Shown here: piece after piece, positions 18,539 through 28,793 of the stretch
Layout: the number at the start of each line of letters is the position of its first letter
Numbering within the stretch: the stretch's first letter is position 1
Source: Chondrus crispus
Lineage: Eukaryota; Rhodophyta; Florideophyceae; Gigartinales; Gigartinaceae
Reading direction: 5' to 3'
Assembly: GCF_000350225.1 (NCBI RefSeq)
Contig: NW_005179184.1
Location: forward strand, 44,536 to 108,535
DNA length: 64,000 bases
Made by a program: the position numbers and the translations under genes
The notes under the pieces: generated by a model
Told to the model about the DNA's origin: nothing
Databases searched by the model: none
What the model saw: only the letters and a program-made list of their open reading frames with translations

Positions 18539-20143
18539 ATGGGCAAGTACGCAGTCGTCATCGGTGTCAACTACACCAAGAATCCCGAGGCCGCTTTGCA
18601 AGGCTGCTGCAACGATGCCCGTCTCATGGTCAACCTTCTCCATTCCAAGGGCTTTGAGGACGAGGACATCAAGCTCCTAGTCGACGATGATGACAGCAAT
18701 GACTCCCCCAACCATGTCAACGTCAAGAAGGCCCTGGACTGGCTCTGCACCGGCCGATCGGAAGGTGACACAATCTTCATGCACTTTTCTGGCCACGGCA
18801 CCCAAGTCCCTGCCGACGACGACGATGTTGAGGAGGACAAGCTCGACGAGGCCATCTGCCTGGAGGAGCTCTTCCTCATGGCCGACGACGATCTCAAGCA
18901 GTACTTTTCCCAGCTCCCCGAGGGCGTCCGTGCCACCGTCGTCATGGACTGCTGCCACTCTGGATCCATGCTGGATGGCCAGGAAGTCGCTATCCAAGGT
19001 GCCAAGGACGAGGATTCAGCAGTGCCGCCCCAGGAGAGCGACGACTTGGTCAACGTCCTCGGAGGCTCACGTGAGGCCGTGTCTAACCGCTCGCTCCCCA
19101 TCTCCACTATCTGTAACGTCATGTCGCAGAAGCTCGGCTCCCCCGTCTCTCCCACCGGCTCTGGCGTCAACGGCGCCATGGCCCAGGTGTTTGGCGGCAC
19201 GGCTGGCAAGCTCATGATGAAGTTTGCTCTGGGCCAGATGGCGAAGCAGGATGGCGGCTCATCTAACCCGCTCGTCGGTATGCTCGGCGGCATGATGGGA
19301 GGCAAATCTACTTCCAGCAGCGGCAGCAACCCGCTCGCAGCCATGATGGGCGGAGGGTCTACTTCATCCGGCAGCAACCCCCTAGCAGCCATGATGGGCG
19401 GCGGTGGGTCTACTACCAGCAGCAACCCGCTAGCATCTATGATGGGCGGCGGTGAGTCTACTACCAGCAGCAACCCGCTAGCATCTATGATGGGCGGCGG
19501 TGAGTCTACTACCAGCAGCAACCCGCTAGCATCTATGATGGGCGGCGGTGGGTCTACGACCAGCAGCAACCCGCTGGCATCCATGATGGGCGGCGGTGGG
19601 TCTACTACCAGCAGCAACCCGCTGGCATCCATGATGGGTGGCGGTGGGTCTACCGAGCAGAATGGAAACCCTATGGGATCACTGATGGGAGCCCTGGGCG
19701 GTGGCAACGCTTCATCAGGTGGGAGCAACCCTCTGGCGAGCATGATGGGCGGAGGCGCCACCGAGACAGAGACGGCCGCGCCTCAATCTCAGAACCCCAT
19801 GGCCATGCTGTCCGGACTGATGGGAGGAATGGGTCTAGGGGGACAAGAGGACAGTGGTGACGCACCAGCATACAATCCGGCACACCAGCCGATGAGCAGG
19901 GACGTATGCACGCTGATCACGGGGTGCCAGGCGAGTGAGACGAGCGCGGATGTGCGACCGGCCGGGGAAGAGGCGTTCGGGGCGCTGACGAAGACGCTGA
20001 CTACGTTGTACGAGAAGAACCCGGAGACGACGTATCACGACTTGGTTTCCAACGTCCGATCGGAGCTGTCCAGGGGAGGATTTAAACAGAACCCGTGCCT
20101 GGAGTGCAGCGAAACCATGGCCCATCAGCCGTTTATTTGTTAG
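18539..20143 (+). CDS. type II metacaspase with Gly/Met/Ser tandem-repeat linker
   Basis: This cysteine protease cuts after Arg or Lys and acts in calcium-triggered cell death and stress responses in plants. The p20 domain is at the very start (MGKYAVVIGVNY), with catalytic H86 (HFSGHGTQ) and C139 (VMDCCHSGSM). There is no N-terminal prodomain. The p10 domain follows a long linker (VCTLITGCQASETSADVRPA to the end, MAHQPFIC); this order defines type II. The linker, residues about 240-430, is built from an about 16-residue repeat around NPLASMMGGG, seven to nine copies, much longer than in plant enzymes. The protein is 534 residues against about 370-420 for plant type II enzymes. The ATG sits in ACATCATGGGC. 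A minus-strand frame across the repeats is a shadow. Confidence 0.9.
   Translation: MGKYAVVIGVNYTKNPEAALQGCCNDARLMVNLLHSKGFEDEDIKLLVDDDDSNDSPNHVNVKKALDWLCTGRSEGDTIFMHFSGHGTQVPADDDDVEEDKLDEAICLEELFLMADDDLKQYFSQLPEGVRATVVMDCCHSGSMLDGQEVAIQGAKDEDSAVPPQESDDLVNVLGGSREAVSNRSLPISTICNVMSQKLGSPVSPTGSGVNGAMAQVFGGTAGKLMMKFALGQMAKQDGGSSNPLVGMLGGMMGGKSTSSSGSNPLAAMMGGGSTSSGSNPLAAMMGGGGSTTSSNPLASMMGGGESTTSSNPLASMMGGGESTTSSNPLASMMGGGGSTTSSNPLASMMGGGGSTTSSNPLASMMGGGGSTEQNGNPMGSLMGALGGGNASSGGSNPLASMMGGGATETETAAPQSQNPMAMLSGLMGGMGLGGQEDSGDAPAYNPAHQPMSRDVCTLITGCQASETSADVRPAGEEAFGALTKTLTTLYEKNPETTYHDLVSNVRSELSRGGFKQNPCLECSETMAHQPFIC
19320..19660 (+). repeat. 48-bp tandem repeat inside the metacaspase linker
   Basis: At least six near-identical 48-bp units begin AGCAACCCGCT and encode NPLASMMGGG plus Ser/Thr spacers. 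Two or three degenerate units flank them (19260-19320 and 19660-19760). The nucleotide identity, including silent sites, suggests recent expansion by slippage or unequal exchange. Confidence 0.9.
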
Positions 20144-20388
20144 AAAGTTGACAAAAGCGACTGAAATAAACATCAAATTTGCCCGGTTTCGAACAAGGGA
20201 TTAATTTGCACTGTCATCTTGCACCCAAACTAACCTGAATCTGGCTAGTAAAAACCGTATACTGTAATCCCTCGGTCTATTCCTTCCCCGCCACCCTACG
20301 GTACGCCTCTACCCTGCTCCCGTACTCCCGCTCCTCCCAGCAGATGTAACGCTCCTTCGGCGACCTCCTCCGCCATTCTTTGCGCACC

Positions 20389-22662
20389 ATGCCGTCCCGC
20401 TCCCTCACACACCAAAACAGGCCTTCCCTCGTCCACATAGGCTCCGTCAGTCGCATCCTGAACCACTCCTCATTCTGCGTCCAAGGTCGCGTCCTCTTCG
20501 TCTTCCGCGACCACCGTCGCCACCTCCATAGCCTCCGCCTCACCTCACTCCAACACCCCGCCTCCCCGGACGCCTCCGACCATGTTATCGACGTCTTCCT
20601 GCATGGCCGCTGGCGCCCAGCCTGCACCGCCCTTCGCAAGGATATCGTCCTTGAAATAGAGGCCCCACATGTCGCTTTCAGCACAGATGCTGACGTTCAC
20701 TCGTTCCAACTTGAGTTGCAGGATGGCATTCCCAATTCCAGGTTGTCTATACAGCCCAAGATCACTGTGCTCCTTCCCAACAACATGGCCTCGTTCTGCA
20801 CTCTGCCGTATGACAACCTATCCCAGAATTCTCTTACGGTGCCCCCCCTCCAAACCTCTCCACCCGCGCGAGCACCCCGAAGGAGGGTGTCCACGGGGGG
20901 TAGGGCAAGACAGTACACCTACTCCTCCATAGCTGACATGTGGGACGCCACCGAAGGCTCAACTACCGTCCCAACCCGAGGCGAGAAATTCGACTTTTAC
21001 GGCGTCGTCATCGACTGCCGGGCGCCCTGCACCACGCGTGGGCCGGATTTGCGCTCGGAAGTCGTCGTTGCGGATCATACCTCGCTGCTGCACGGCGAGT
21101 TGCGCACAATGGTTGTGTTTTGTTTCGAGCGCAAGCCGGAGAATGGCATACCGTTTCGAGCTGTAGGGGATGTCATCCGCGCTCATAGAGTCCATGCCGG
21201 GAGGTATGCGGACGGCACTACTGGCGTGAGTACCGTCCAAGCCGTGGCAAGGTTCTACTCGACGCTTTTACTCTGGAGCCATGAGGGCACGGACTTTACG
21301 CCAGTCGCATCGAGACAGCATTTGCGCCCTTCCTCGGATGGTGGCGATCAGGACGAAGTGGTTACGCATAGCATTACGGACCAGGATCGCGATCTCATCA
21401 CGTCGCTGCGCAATTGGAGCAGGAGTTATCTATTCAAGAAGCACCGCATGACTAAGCGGTATCTGCGTACGGTCGCTGAAGTGGTGCAGGCCTTGCCGAG
21501 TACTGATTTTCTCACGAAAAGTTTCGACTTGCTCTGCTGCATGAAGGAAGACACTCGGATTCGGAATGTGGGAGGTACTCTCAAGTTTGTCGTGTCGGAT
21601 GCCTTCTTCAACGCGGGACAGAGTGGGCTGCAGATGCGTGTTGAGAGCGAAAATTCAATGGACCAGCTTGAACATGATCCTGCATCGCAGTTTGCGGAGT
21701 TTTGTCCGACGTGGCAATCGCGACCGACAGGTTCATCTGTTTGGTTGCTCATCAGGGACATCAGAATTCAGACCGAGGGGTCTCAACGTGTTGCTGTGTT
21801 GCAGGTAGGACGGAAAACATCGACGCTGGTGTGGCAATCGGCTAATGCTCCTTTGGTTGGGACTTTCCGGGAGAAACTTGGCGGGTTGCGAGTAGTGTCA
21901 AACGATGCTCCAGTGGCATCTCATCTCCGGGAACACGCAACGGTACAAGAGCGCCATGTTCCCGATTTGCCCCGTGAAAGCTGTGCACTTAACCATGAAA
22001 ATGGAAATGGGTCTGGGGCCAGCAAACGACGGAAGCGACTAGATAGCTCTGCGCAACCTGCCACACAACCGCAAGCCATTAGGCCCCCGCATCCTGATTC
22101 CTTCGCCAAACAATCAACGGTTTGCTCTCGTCCAAGTATTGAGATGCAATTATCTTCCATAGCGGGCCTTCGAGAGGCCGTTTCCAAGAGGAAACTCCAT
22201 CCGCATCGTATCCGAGCTCGAGCCCGAGCTTGCTCTGTTCCACGTGATACACGTCAGCTCTGTCGGCCATGGTGCGCCCGTTGTAAGGTGTTCATGAAAG
22301 TACATGGAAATCTGAGAGCTGTAGAATGCGTCAAGTGCGCACGTGTCCTGCACAAGGTGCAAAGGGCCGAGATGCAGTGGGCGTACTGTGTTTGCCTTAA
22401 TATGGAAGACCGAGCCGGGAGGAGGCTCGATGTATGGATCGAAGGGGAGGAAGGGTCCTCTTTTTTCGGTGCGTTTCCAGCTGCTGATCTCGCGAAGAAC
22501 GTTGACAAGCGACGGCGATTGCTCAAATTGTTTCAAACTCTACTGAATCCGGAAGTTGAAATCGATTGTTGCGTCGTCCCGTATGAGTATGAAGACACGC
22601 ACGGTCTTTGCCATGTTGCCTCGAAGATTTTTGCAACGAAATTAATCGAAGACCTTCGGTAG
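20389..22662 (+). CDS. POT1-like telomeric single-strand DNA-binding protein
   Basis: POT1 caps the 3' telomere overhang. In this 757-residue protein, residues about 175-300 match the first POT1 OB-fold: FDFYGVVIDCRAPCTTRGPD, then VVVADHTS, VFCFERKPENGIPFRAVGDV and IRAHRVHAGRYADGTTGVST. Residues about 320-500 resemble the second OB-fold (SVWLLIRDIRI, QRVAVLQVG). The C-terminus (residues about 615-755) holds two Cys pairs, CARC and CVKC, a YCVCLNMEDR strand, and GLCHVASKIFATKLI, recalling the zinc-containing OB3 of human POT1. An extra N-terminal stretch of about 170 residues, possibly another OB-like fold, precedes these. The first ATG in frame is 20389; the upstream frame has only non-ATG codons. 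An RPA1-like protein is the main alternative, but the first OB-fold reads as POT1. Confidence 0.75.
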   Translation: MPSRSLTHQNRPSLVHIGSVSRILNHSSFCVQGRVLFVFRDHRRHLHSLRLTSLQHPASPDASDHVIDVFLHGRWRPACTALRKDIVLEIEAPHVAFSTDADVHSFQLELQDGIPNSRLSIQPKITVLLPNNMASFCTLPYDNLSQNSLTVPPLQTSPPARAPRRRVSTGGRARQYTYSSIADMWDATEGSTTVPTRGEKFDFYGVVIDCRAPCTTRGPDLRSEVVVADHTSLLHGELRTMVVFCFERKPENGIPFRAVGDVIRAHRVHAGRYADGTTGVSTVQAVARFYSTLLLWSHEGTDFTPVASRQHLRPSSDGGDQDEVVTHSITDQDRDLITSLRNWSRSYLFKKHRMTKRYLRTVAEVVQALPSTDFLTKSFDLLCCMKEDTRIRNVGGTLKFVVSDAFFNAGQSGLQMRVESENSMDQLEHDPASQFAEFCPTWQSRPTGSSVWLLIRDIRIQTEGSQRVAVLQVGRKTSTLVWQSANAPLVGTFREKLGGLRVVSNDAPVASHLREHATVQERHVPDLPRESCALNHENGNGSGASKRRKRLDSSAQPATQPQAIRPPHPDSFAKQSTVCSRPSIEMQLSSIAGLREAVSKRKLHPHRIRARARACSVPRDTRQLCRPWCARCKVFMKVHGNLRAVECVKCARVLHKVQRAEMQWAYCVCLNMEDRAGRRLDVWIEGEEGSSFFGAFPAADLAKNVDKRRRLLKLFQTLLNPEVEIDCCVVPYEYEDTHGLCHVASKIFATKLIEDLR

Positions 22663-23720
22663 GATAGAAATCTAGGTGATAGATGCAGCATCAGGTTCAA
22701 GGTGCTGCTTCTCTTCATTATGTAAGAGTGTGTGCCTACCGGCATGCACAGCTTGAAAGTATGACTTTCATAACTATTTATTATGTTGTACACTGACGAA
22801 TGCAAAAGCGCTTGGTCATGTGATAGACCTCGGCAAAACAGTGCTCTTCCTAATCGAGGGTGGGTGTACACGCTTGTGCGAGTGCTAGTAGAAAAAGCCT
22901 GAAAGACTCTTCTTTTCTATCACGAAGGAGTTCAAAAGTCAACAAACAAGTGCCTACCATGAAGAGGTTGTACTCTGCATCTGCTTCCACGAACGCGAGG
23001 GAAAGGCTATGTAGATTCGTAGGAGGGCCAGTCTAACATCCGATATGCATATGTTGGCAGAGAATGGTTGCAGATAAGAGGTTTGCCTTCTCCGCCTCCT
23101 TTTGGTGTACAATCCTGTTCGTTCTGATATCTTCAAACTTCGGGGCGGAACCACACGTAGAGACTCGAGTCATGGTATCACCCAAATCTGAGAGTCGGGC
23201 GACCCCCCTGGACGAAAAATGATAGCAAAAAGCAAATCCTTCTACATCTGGGTGCTAGTCACATAATGGCTATCGTATCTTGAATGAGGACATGCAACTG
23301 TTTTCGCTCGGGAGAGACCATCTGCGAAGTATTTCTTTCCAGATGCGAGCCGCCCGATGTCGCATGAAGCTAGACATACCGATGTCCAAGATTGCCTTGC
23401 TACAGAGTCTGTACAATCATTCCTCCTGTGCAGTGACTGCCCAGTTCAGAGACATTCAGAGACACTGCGCCAAATCTGAAAATTTCGGAATACTGTGCGT
23501 GCATACTGTACAAGGGTACCGTTACCACATGGATGCGTGTGTTGGGCGATTTTTAAGCATGCATGCAGCTCACTCGATTTTTTCCCCAATAAACCGGCTA
23601 CAATAGCCACTACAATAGCCACACAGCATAGCTATCACAAAGTACATCTCGAGCACACTGGAGATTTCGCAACCCATCCAAATTGTGGTGCTTTCCCTGA
23701 AGTTTATAGACCCGAACGCC
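22663..23720. other. intergenic 1.06 kb, no gene seen
   Basis: Mostly AT-balanced sequence without a convincing exon. Short direct repeats occur at 23450-23466 (AGAGACATTC / AGAGACACTG) and 23597-23620 (CTACAATAGCCA twice). The region should hold the promoter of the downstream gene. Confidence 0.35.
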
Positions 23721-24809
23721 ATGCGCGAGGTCAGTTACTGCAACGCGAAGCATCAGGCACAATCCACCACTGGAATAAGTTTTGTGCAATGTGCCCCCTC
23801 TCTCCCGCAGATGGGCAAAAAAAAGTTGGTTCCTTCGGTCTGCACGAGCAAAGCGGCAAGTTCGAGCAGGCGACGACCACGACCGACACGATGTGCATCT
23901 AATTCGTCGAATGACGATGACATAAACGAGGAGGATGAGGACCCCGAGTTCTCGCGAAGAGTTTTTATGGCAGGTATCTCGGTGACATCTGTGGTTACCG
24001 CTGTCGCAGGCTATCGCTTTATCATCGGTGAAGATATTGAGAGTAGGATATACACGCGCTTCACTAAAAGGTTTCCGAGATTTTTTCCAGCAGAAAAGAC
24101 CCCTGAGGAACGACGGAAGCCTCTGAACGTTGCGTTTGCGAAATCATATTTCGCCGCGGTTGAGGAAGTGGCTGTCAGGTTGAACTTGATTTCGGCAGAT
24201 GAGTTGCGACGAGAAGAACAAAGTGTCAAGGGCAGGGCATACAATCTTTTCTTTGATAACATGTCAGTAGCAGAAGACCTTTCAAATGCGTCATGGCTGA
24301 ATTTTGTTCTATACTCGCGGTTGCATGTAATCTCCCAAAAGACATCACCTAAATCAAGAATAGAGTTTGCTGATCAACTCGCAAGGAGCACAATGCAAAA
24401 ATTAAAGACGACTCCTTTCCGACAAACAAAGGAAGAGGCGAAGCTAAATTCAGAACGGTGGATAAGAAATATTGAGGACCTCCTCCATGAGCTCGTGGAA
24501 CTCGGGTGGATCTCTGGGTTCCGAATTGAGGAGTTTGACGGTGGGCCCGGCTCCTCGTGGCAGGATGAATCTCGCGCATCGCTCACGATATACTCATTTG
24601 ATCCTGTCACCTTACAAGCAGCGCAACTAATCGGCGAAGAGCAACGCGAAGAGATTTCCCCAAAACCTTCCGGTTGGATAAAGGCCTACTTAAAGGATAT
24701 GGGTATCAAGGCAACTATGGAGGACTACTACCTTGATGACGCTTATCGGCCGGACCCTGATCAATTTAAACCGTCGCAGTTGGCAACTCAGTTTGATCTA
24801 TCTGTGTAG
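23721..24809 (+). CDS. unknown protein, likely plastid-targeted, one membrane helix
   Basis: The first ATG in frame is 23721 (362 residues); a second at 23811 (MGKKKLVPS) is possible. The N-terminal 70 residues are rich in Ser, Arg, Lys and Thr with few acids, as in plastid transit peptides. An acidic patch follows (NDDDINEEDEDPEF), then a twin-arginine-like SRRVFMAGISVTSVVTAVAG hydrophobic segment. The latter would suit import across, or anchoring in, the thylakoid. The body is helical (FAKSYFAAVEEVAVRLNLI, NLFFDNMSVAEDLSNASWLN) and ends with a beta-rich piece and YRPDPDQFKPSQLATQFDL. I recognise no family. The coding bias and length support a real gene; function is unknown. Confidence 0.65.
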   Translation: MREVSYCNAKHQAQSTTGISFVQCAPSLPQMGKKKLVPSVCTSKAASSSRRRPRPTRCASNSSNDDDINEEDEDPEFSRRVFMAGISVTSVVTAVAGYRFIIGEDIESRIYTRFTKRFPRFFPAEKTPEERRKPLNVAFAKSYFAAVEEVAVRLNLISADELRREEQSVKGRAYNLFFDNMSVAEDLSNASWLNFVLYSRLHVISQKTSPKSRIEFADQLARSTMQKLKTTPFRQTKEEAKLNSERWIRNIEDLLHELVELGWISGFRIEEFDGGPGSSWQDESRASLTIYSFDPVTLQAAQLIGEEQREEISPKPSGWIKAYLKDMGIKATMEDYYLDDAYRPDPDQFKPSQLATQFDLSV

Positions 24810-25623
24810 CAACCCATGTGCGTGTTTGCACATGGCGTAGTGGATTTTCAAACGCAAACTACTTCTTAAAGGTTTTATACATATACTTTTGCTTCCAGGG
24901 TTATCCAACGAGAGAGTATTTTGCATGTTCTGGAGAGGTCAGTTCTGCTAGCTGTCACTCCAACAATGCGATGCGAGTTTCAATAACTTCCGTACCTTGG
25001 TTCCGGATCGCATAAAACAACTGGAGGCCTTCGAGAATTCCATTCAATCCCAGTCGCAACGTTCATTGCCTTTGCATTTACACTCTAAAGATAATGTACT
25101 GACACGTTGGGGTTGTGCCCCACGCGTAGGGAGGGAGACCCAGTTGCTTGCAACTTTACGAAGAGGATGGGAAAAGAAACACGACGAAAACGTTGTGAAG
25201 AACGAGCACAGGGCGCGACGAGAAACACCAATCATTTTTCCTTTGCTTTCCTGCCGAAGTGGCCATCGGTGTAATGCTTCATTCTGACACTGCCGTACAG
25301 CAAAGCGGCACATCAAATCCAGTCCTCATTCCAGCTCTCCTTCACGGGGGGAAGTGCTTGAATGTCGGAAATTTTGTAATGTTCGATAGAGATATCGTCC
25401 GAACTGAAAGTAACCACTATCTAACCCAACGATCTCGAAACTCGTCTTCAATATCCAATCATGGCTTCGCTTGCCCAATGATGGGGTACGGCTCACTCGA
25501 TGATGAAACCGCTCTTACCGAAGTCCTCGTCTTCCGCCTGATAAGCAAAGCACTGACGACACACTCGACTCGGGCAAAGTACAAGCAAGTCTTCGCAGGT
25601 CCACATTTTCTGATCAACAGAGC
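24810..25623. other. intergenic 814 bp, no gene seen
   Basis: One open frame (25259-25657) overlaps the start of the DUF218 gene in another frame and shows no domain. TTATACATATAC near 24875 looks like a 3'-end region of the upstream gene. Confidence 0.35.
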
Positions 25624-26337
25624 ATGGAAAGAGCACTTTCAGAAGAGAAGGCAATGACCAAAACATTCGATGCAATTATAATTCCAGGTGGTGGTCTTGA
25701 ATCCGACACCGGCTTGCCGCAACCATGGGTACGGTCTCGCTTGAATGCCGCACTAAGACTATCCTCTCGTACAAAGTATTTTGTTGCTCTTTCACGCGGA
25801 ACGACTCATCGTTCGCCACCCGTTAATGGGAGAGGTTTTCCCATCCTCGAGTCTGCAGCCAGTGCGAAATATCTCCTCGACAACGGCTTGGACAATCCCA
25901 AGCGGATTCTTCTTGACGGCTGGTCCCTGGACACAATTGGCAACGCATTTTTCGCACGCAACATGATATGCCAACCGATGGCGTTGCTACGTTGTTGCAT
26001 AATCACTAGCGCGTTTCACATGCCGCGAACACGGGCAATCTTTGAATGGGTCTTTTCTTTGGGAGAGGACAGGTTCCAGCTTGATTATGTAGTCACCCCT
26101 GATACCGGCTTGGATAATTCAATGTCATCAGCGCGAAGACGGAAGGAAGAGGAAAGTCTCACAAAGCTACGACAGCAAACGATTCCCTCGATACAGAGCC
26201 TTTCTGCTCTGTCGCAATTTCTGTTCATGGAGCACGGCGCGTACAACACAGAAGCTGCTCAGATTGGAGCTGCACCATGTGAAGAAAAAGACGCTGGTGT
26301 GCAGGGCACTTCATCTATCATTAAGAGTACTTACTAG
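25624..26337 (+). CDS. DUF218 (YdcF/SanA/ElyC-like) domain protein
   Basis: This 237-residue protein is nearly all DUF218. The hallmark parts are FDAIIIPGGGLESD, PQPWVRSRLNAAL, FVALSRGTTH, SAKYLLDNGLDNPKRILLDG, SLDTIGNAFFARNM and the strongly conserved IITSAFHMPRTRAIFEWVF. Bacterial relatives act in envelope integrity or S-adenosylmethionine binding; in plants and algae single-domain members are uncharacterised. It carries no signal peptide or membrane helix in this model. The ATG at 25624 is followed by a second at 25654 closer to the domain; either could start. The gene converges with the methyltransferase-like gene, whose second exon ends 72 bp downstream. Confidence 0.8.
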   Translation: MERALSEEKAMTKTFDAIIIPGGGLESDTGLPQPWVRSRLNAALRLSSRTKYFVALSRGTTHRSPPVNGRGFPILESAASAKYLLDNGLDNPKRILLDGWSLDTIGNAFFARNMICQPMALLRCCIITSAFHMPRTRAIFEWVFSLGEDRFQLDYVVTPDTGLDNSMSSARRRKEEESLTKLRQQTIPSIQSLSALSQFLFMEHGAYNTEAAQIGAAPCEEKDAGVQGTSSIIKSTY

Positions 26338-26409
26338 ACGGTGAACGCACAACTTGAGAAAGGCATGATTCTGTTCGGTTAAAGATGAGTGTTTTACACG
26401 AAGCCCCTG

Positions 26410-28025
26410 CTACTGCAAGTTGTCTGGTAACATGCTCCCCTCGTAAAATAGCAGTTGCCGTTTAGCGTTTTCTCCTGGTTCCGTCACATTTTGCACAACT
26501 TCCTTCGCTGCAGGAAATCGGAACGGATGTTTGCGAAGGTTAATGTAATCTCGTTTTGGAGACTGCAGAATCGTATTCGTAGCCGGCCCAGGAAAAAAGG
26601 AACACGAAAAGAGCGAAAAGAAAATCAGTTAGTCCAAGAATTTGTGCATTTTCGCTGTGCTCAAAGCTTCATACACGGAAGGGATGCGCGGCAACGACGT
26701 ACGGGATCGTTCGTCATTCCAGGGTAATTGTCAACCAATATGTACTTGATTTCCTGTTTTTTTGCCTTCACAAAGAAATTCCAAACACGGCCGTAGGCAA
26801 TATGCGGTAATGTGTCCCACGCAAAAAGAAGCTCTGTGTCGTCTGGATATCCATCTCTCCACCACACATCTGGGGCATATTCGACGAAGTTGAGAGAGGC
26901 AAATTTCTCTTTCACATAGTCCAGTTGTTCATCTTTCGGCACACTGCAATAATATTTGAATCCCCAGAGCTCGTTCCCAGATTTCCGAAGAACCTCTGGC
27001 ATCCAGTCCCCGTTATTCGCGCATGACGCATCAAAAATGGTCCTGATCTTGTACTTGCGTAAATATTTGTAGGTCATTTGACAAAGCCTCTCAGTCTCCT
27101 CTGGACAGCTGATGCTGCCACTGACAGGCCCCTTCTCACTTCCTTTCGTTTCTTGAAACCATTGCCAGAAATTTTCCCCTGCACCTGGTTCTGCACCTCC
27201 TTCGCCAAGCTTAGAATGTTTCCGAGCAGTTGGGGGATTCAAATCAACGTCTTCGTCTGAGTCTCGCTTCCTCGCGTTATTATCGCGTCTAGAAGGACGA
27301 GAGGATTCCGTACCACGAGATGAGGCCTTTTTTGGAGATACGTCTGGATCCTCTGGGTCGCCCTCGTCATCTGCATCTGCAGGTCTCGTCTCCAATAGTA
27401 ATGCGGACGCAGGGCGGGGTTCTTTCGCTTTTAGCACTTTAACAGAGTCTCTTTTCTCACCTGTTCTTCGGTGTTTTTTCAAAGGCCGATATGGTGGTGA
27501 ATCCGCAGTCGGTTTAGAATATTTTGGCTTTGAAGCTGCCTCCACTCTTTCTGCAATAGTCTTCCCACCGTCCAAGGATATTGGGGGGTGCTGGTCAATT
27601 TTTTTCTCGCTAGTTTTCACGACACGGTCGTTGTGTTTTCTGCTGGGCTGAGTATTAGGGTTTAAAGGATTGTGTTCGAGTGGGATTTGTTGAGAAGTGG
27701 TAGTAGACCTTTCCGCAGACGTTAGACCGACAGGTCTCGACGAAGGGTAATTTGCAGGACGCTCTTTTCCCGCTATAGTGAGAGGACCCTTCAGTATTAG
27801 AACTTCATAGCCCAAGAGAAAAAAAAACATGAAGGCAGCCATAACCCTGGGTCTGTCTTGAAAGTACCAAGCTTTAACACGACGAGATGCTCTTGCACGG
27901 TACCCGTCATCAAATTTGCGATGACGACGCGACTGAGCCGATCCTCTTCGACGGGGACGATGTGACGAGCGACGACGATCGTACGGCGTGTCATGAATGT
28001 CATAGTAGTCATCATCTGAGCTCAT
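26410..28025 (-). CDS. type II membrane protein with SAM-methyltransferase-like lumenal domain, two exons
   Basis: The coding sequence is complement(join(26410..26562, 26703..28025)), 491 residues. The N-terminal tail is Arg-rich and cytosolic; one signal-anchor helix follows (VMAAFMFFFLLGYEVLIL). A long Lys/Glu/Pro-rich stem leads to a C-terminal domain of about 190 residues with IRTIFDASCANNGDWMPEVL (motif I), LLFAWDTLPHIAYG and IKYILVDNYPGMTNDP. The intron 26563-26702 starts GTACGT, contains GACTAAC and ends CTGCAG; splicing adds KRDYINLRKHPFRFPAAKEV and a tail ending QLLFYEGSM. This final block (x-NL-x-PF-x-FP) is typical of a class I methyltransferase family with the D-x-PC-GD-x-WM signature. 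The topology (cytosolic tail, stem, lumenal enzyme) suggests a Golgi enzyme, plausibly modifying cell-wall galactans; that is inference. The frame upstream of 28025 lacks an ATG. Confidence 0.7.
26563..26702 (-). other. intron of methyltransferase-like gene
   Basis: This 140-nt minus-strand intron has donor GTACGT, branch GACTAAC and acceptor CTGCAG in phase 0. Excision restores the conserved INLRKHPFRFP block. Confidence 0.9.
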
Positions 28026-28793
28026 ATCAGCCACATGAGAAAAGGCAACCAAAAATGTCAGAATCAACAGGATCCTATACACTTGTAGAGTAGTTGGAAA
28101 ACTGGCGGAGGCAATATGGAGTGGAGGACATAGGAGGATAGGGTATGAAGAAGGCAAGATACATCAATGAGCTAGAGAGTTTGCATTTAAAAAAAAACAA
28201 GTCTTGGTTAAAAAGTTAGAGTGTAGTTTTATTAACAATTTAAAGTTTGGGAAGAATGGGTTGACATTGGCGTTGCAATTTGCTCAGAGTTCGTATGCGA
28301 TAACGGACTTGCAAGTATGGTCGAAATGCTGACAATTGATCTGGATGAAAAGTGCTCCGTAGGCAGTATAGGTTGGGGAAGGGGTTTTCCCCAAAATGCA
28401 AGAGAGAAAGGATTCAACCTTTCTTCTAATTCCAAACTGGAGCATGTCCACGACCGCACATCGCCTCACAACTTGCTGGGGCTTATGCTGGAGAAAAATC
28501 GATTTCCCACCAGAATTGTTCATATTATTCTATTGGCTCAGCAGTTTCCCAATTACAGTATAGAAGCCAGCGATGTTGGAAGCACGCCATGTCGAATAAG
28601 AAACGTAGCCATAATTTCAGTGCCTTCCAAGAGAGGGTTGTTCCTATTCGGGACACGCCTGATGTGCTTGCAGGAACTCAAAAGACACAACTCATCTCAT
28701 CGCCGCGCACGCTCCCTTCACAGACTGGCACAAATACCCTCCTAACTGTCCCATCCCCAGCATCAAAGCGGTTCTGGGTTCTCGTTACGCACA
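28026..28793. other. divergent intergenic region, 768 bp
   Basis: This lies between the leftward methyltransferase-like gene and the rightward LCB1 gene. The LCB1 side becomes C-rich after 28690. No gene is seen, though several short frames cross it. An A-rich stretch lies at 28188-28200. Confidence 0.35.

Noticed and set aside
18571-19761. 396-residue minus-strand frame across the metacaspase gene
   Set aside because: It is the shadow of the repeat: its Pro-rich runs are the reverse of the Gly/Met codons, and the plus-strand metacaspase has catalytic motifs.
20277-20684. 135-residue Arg/Trp-rich minus-strand frame
   Set aside because: Reverse shadow of the C-rich start of the POT1-like gene.
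25259-25657. 132-residue frame upstream of the DUF218 gene
   Set aside because: Different frame, no domain, overlaps the DUF218 start; no splice path joins them.
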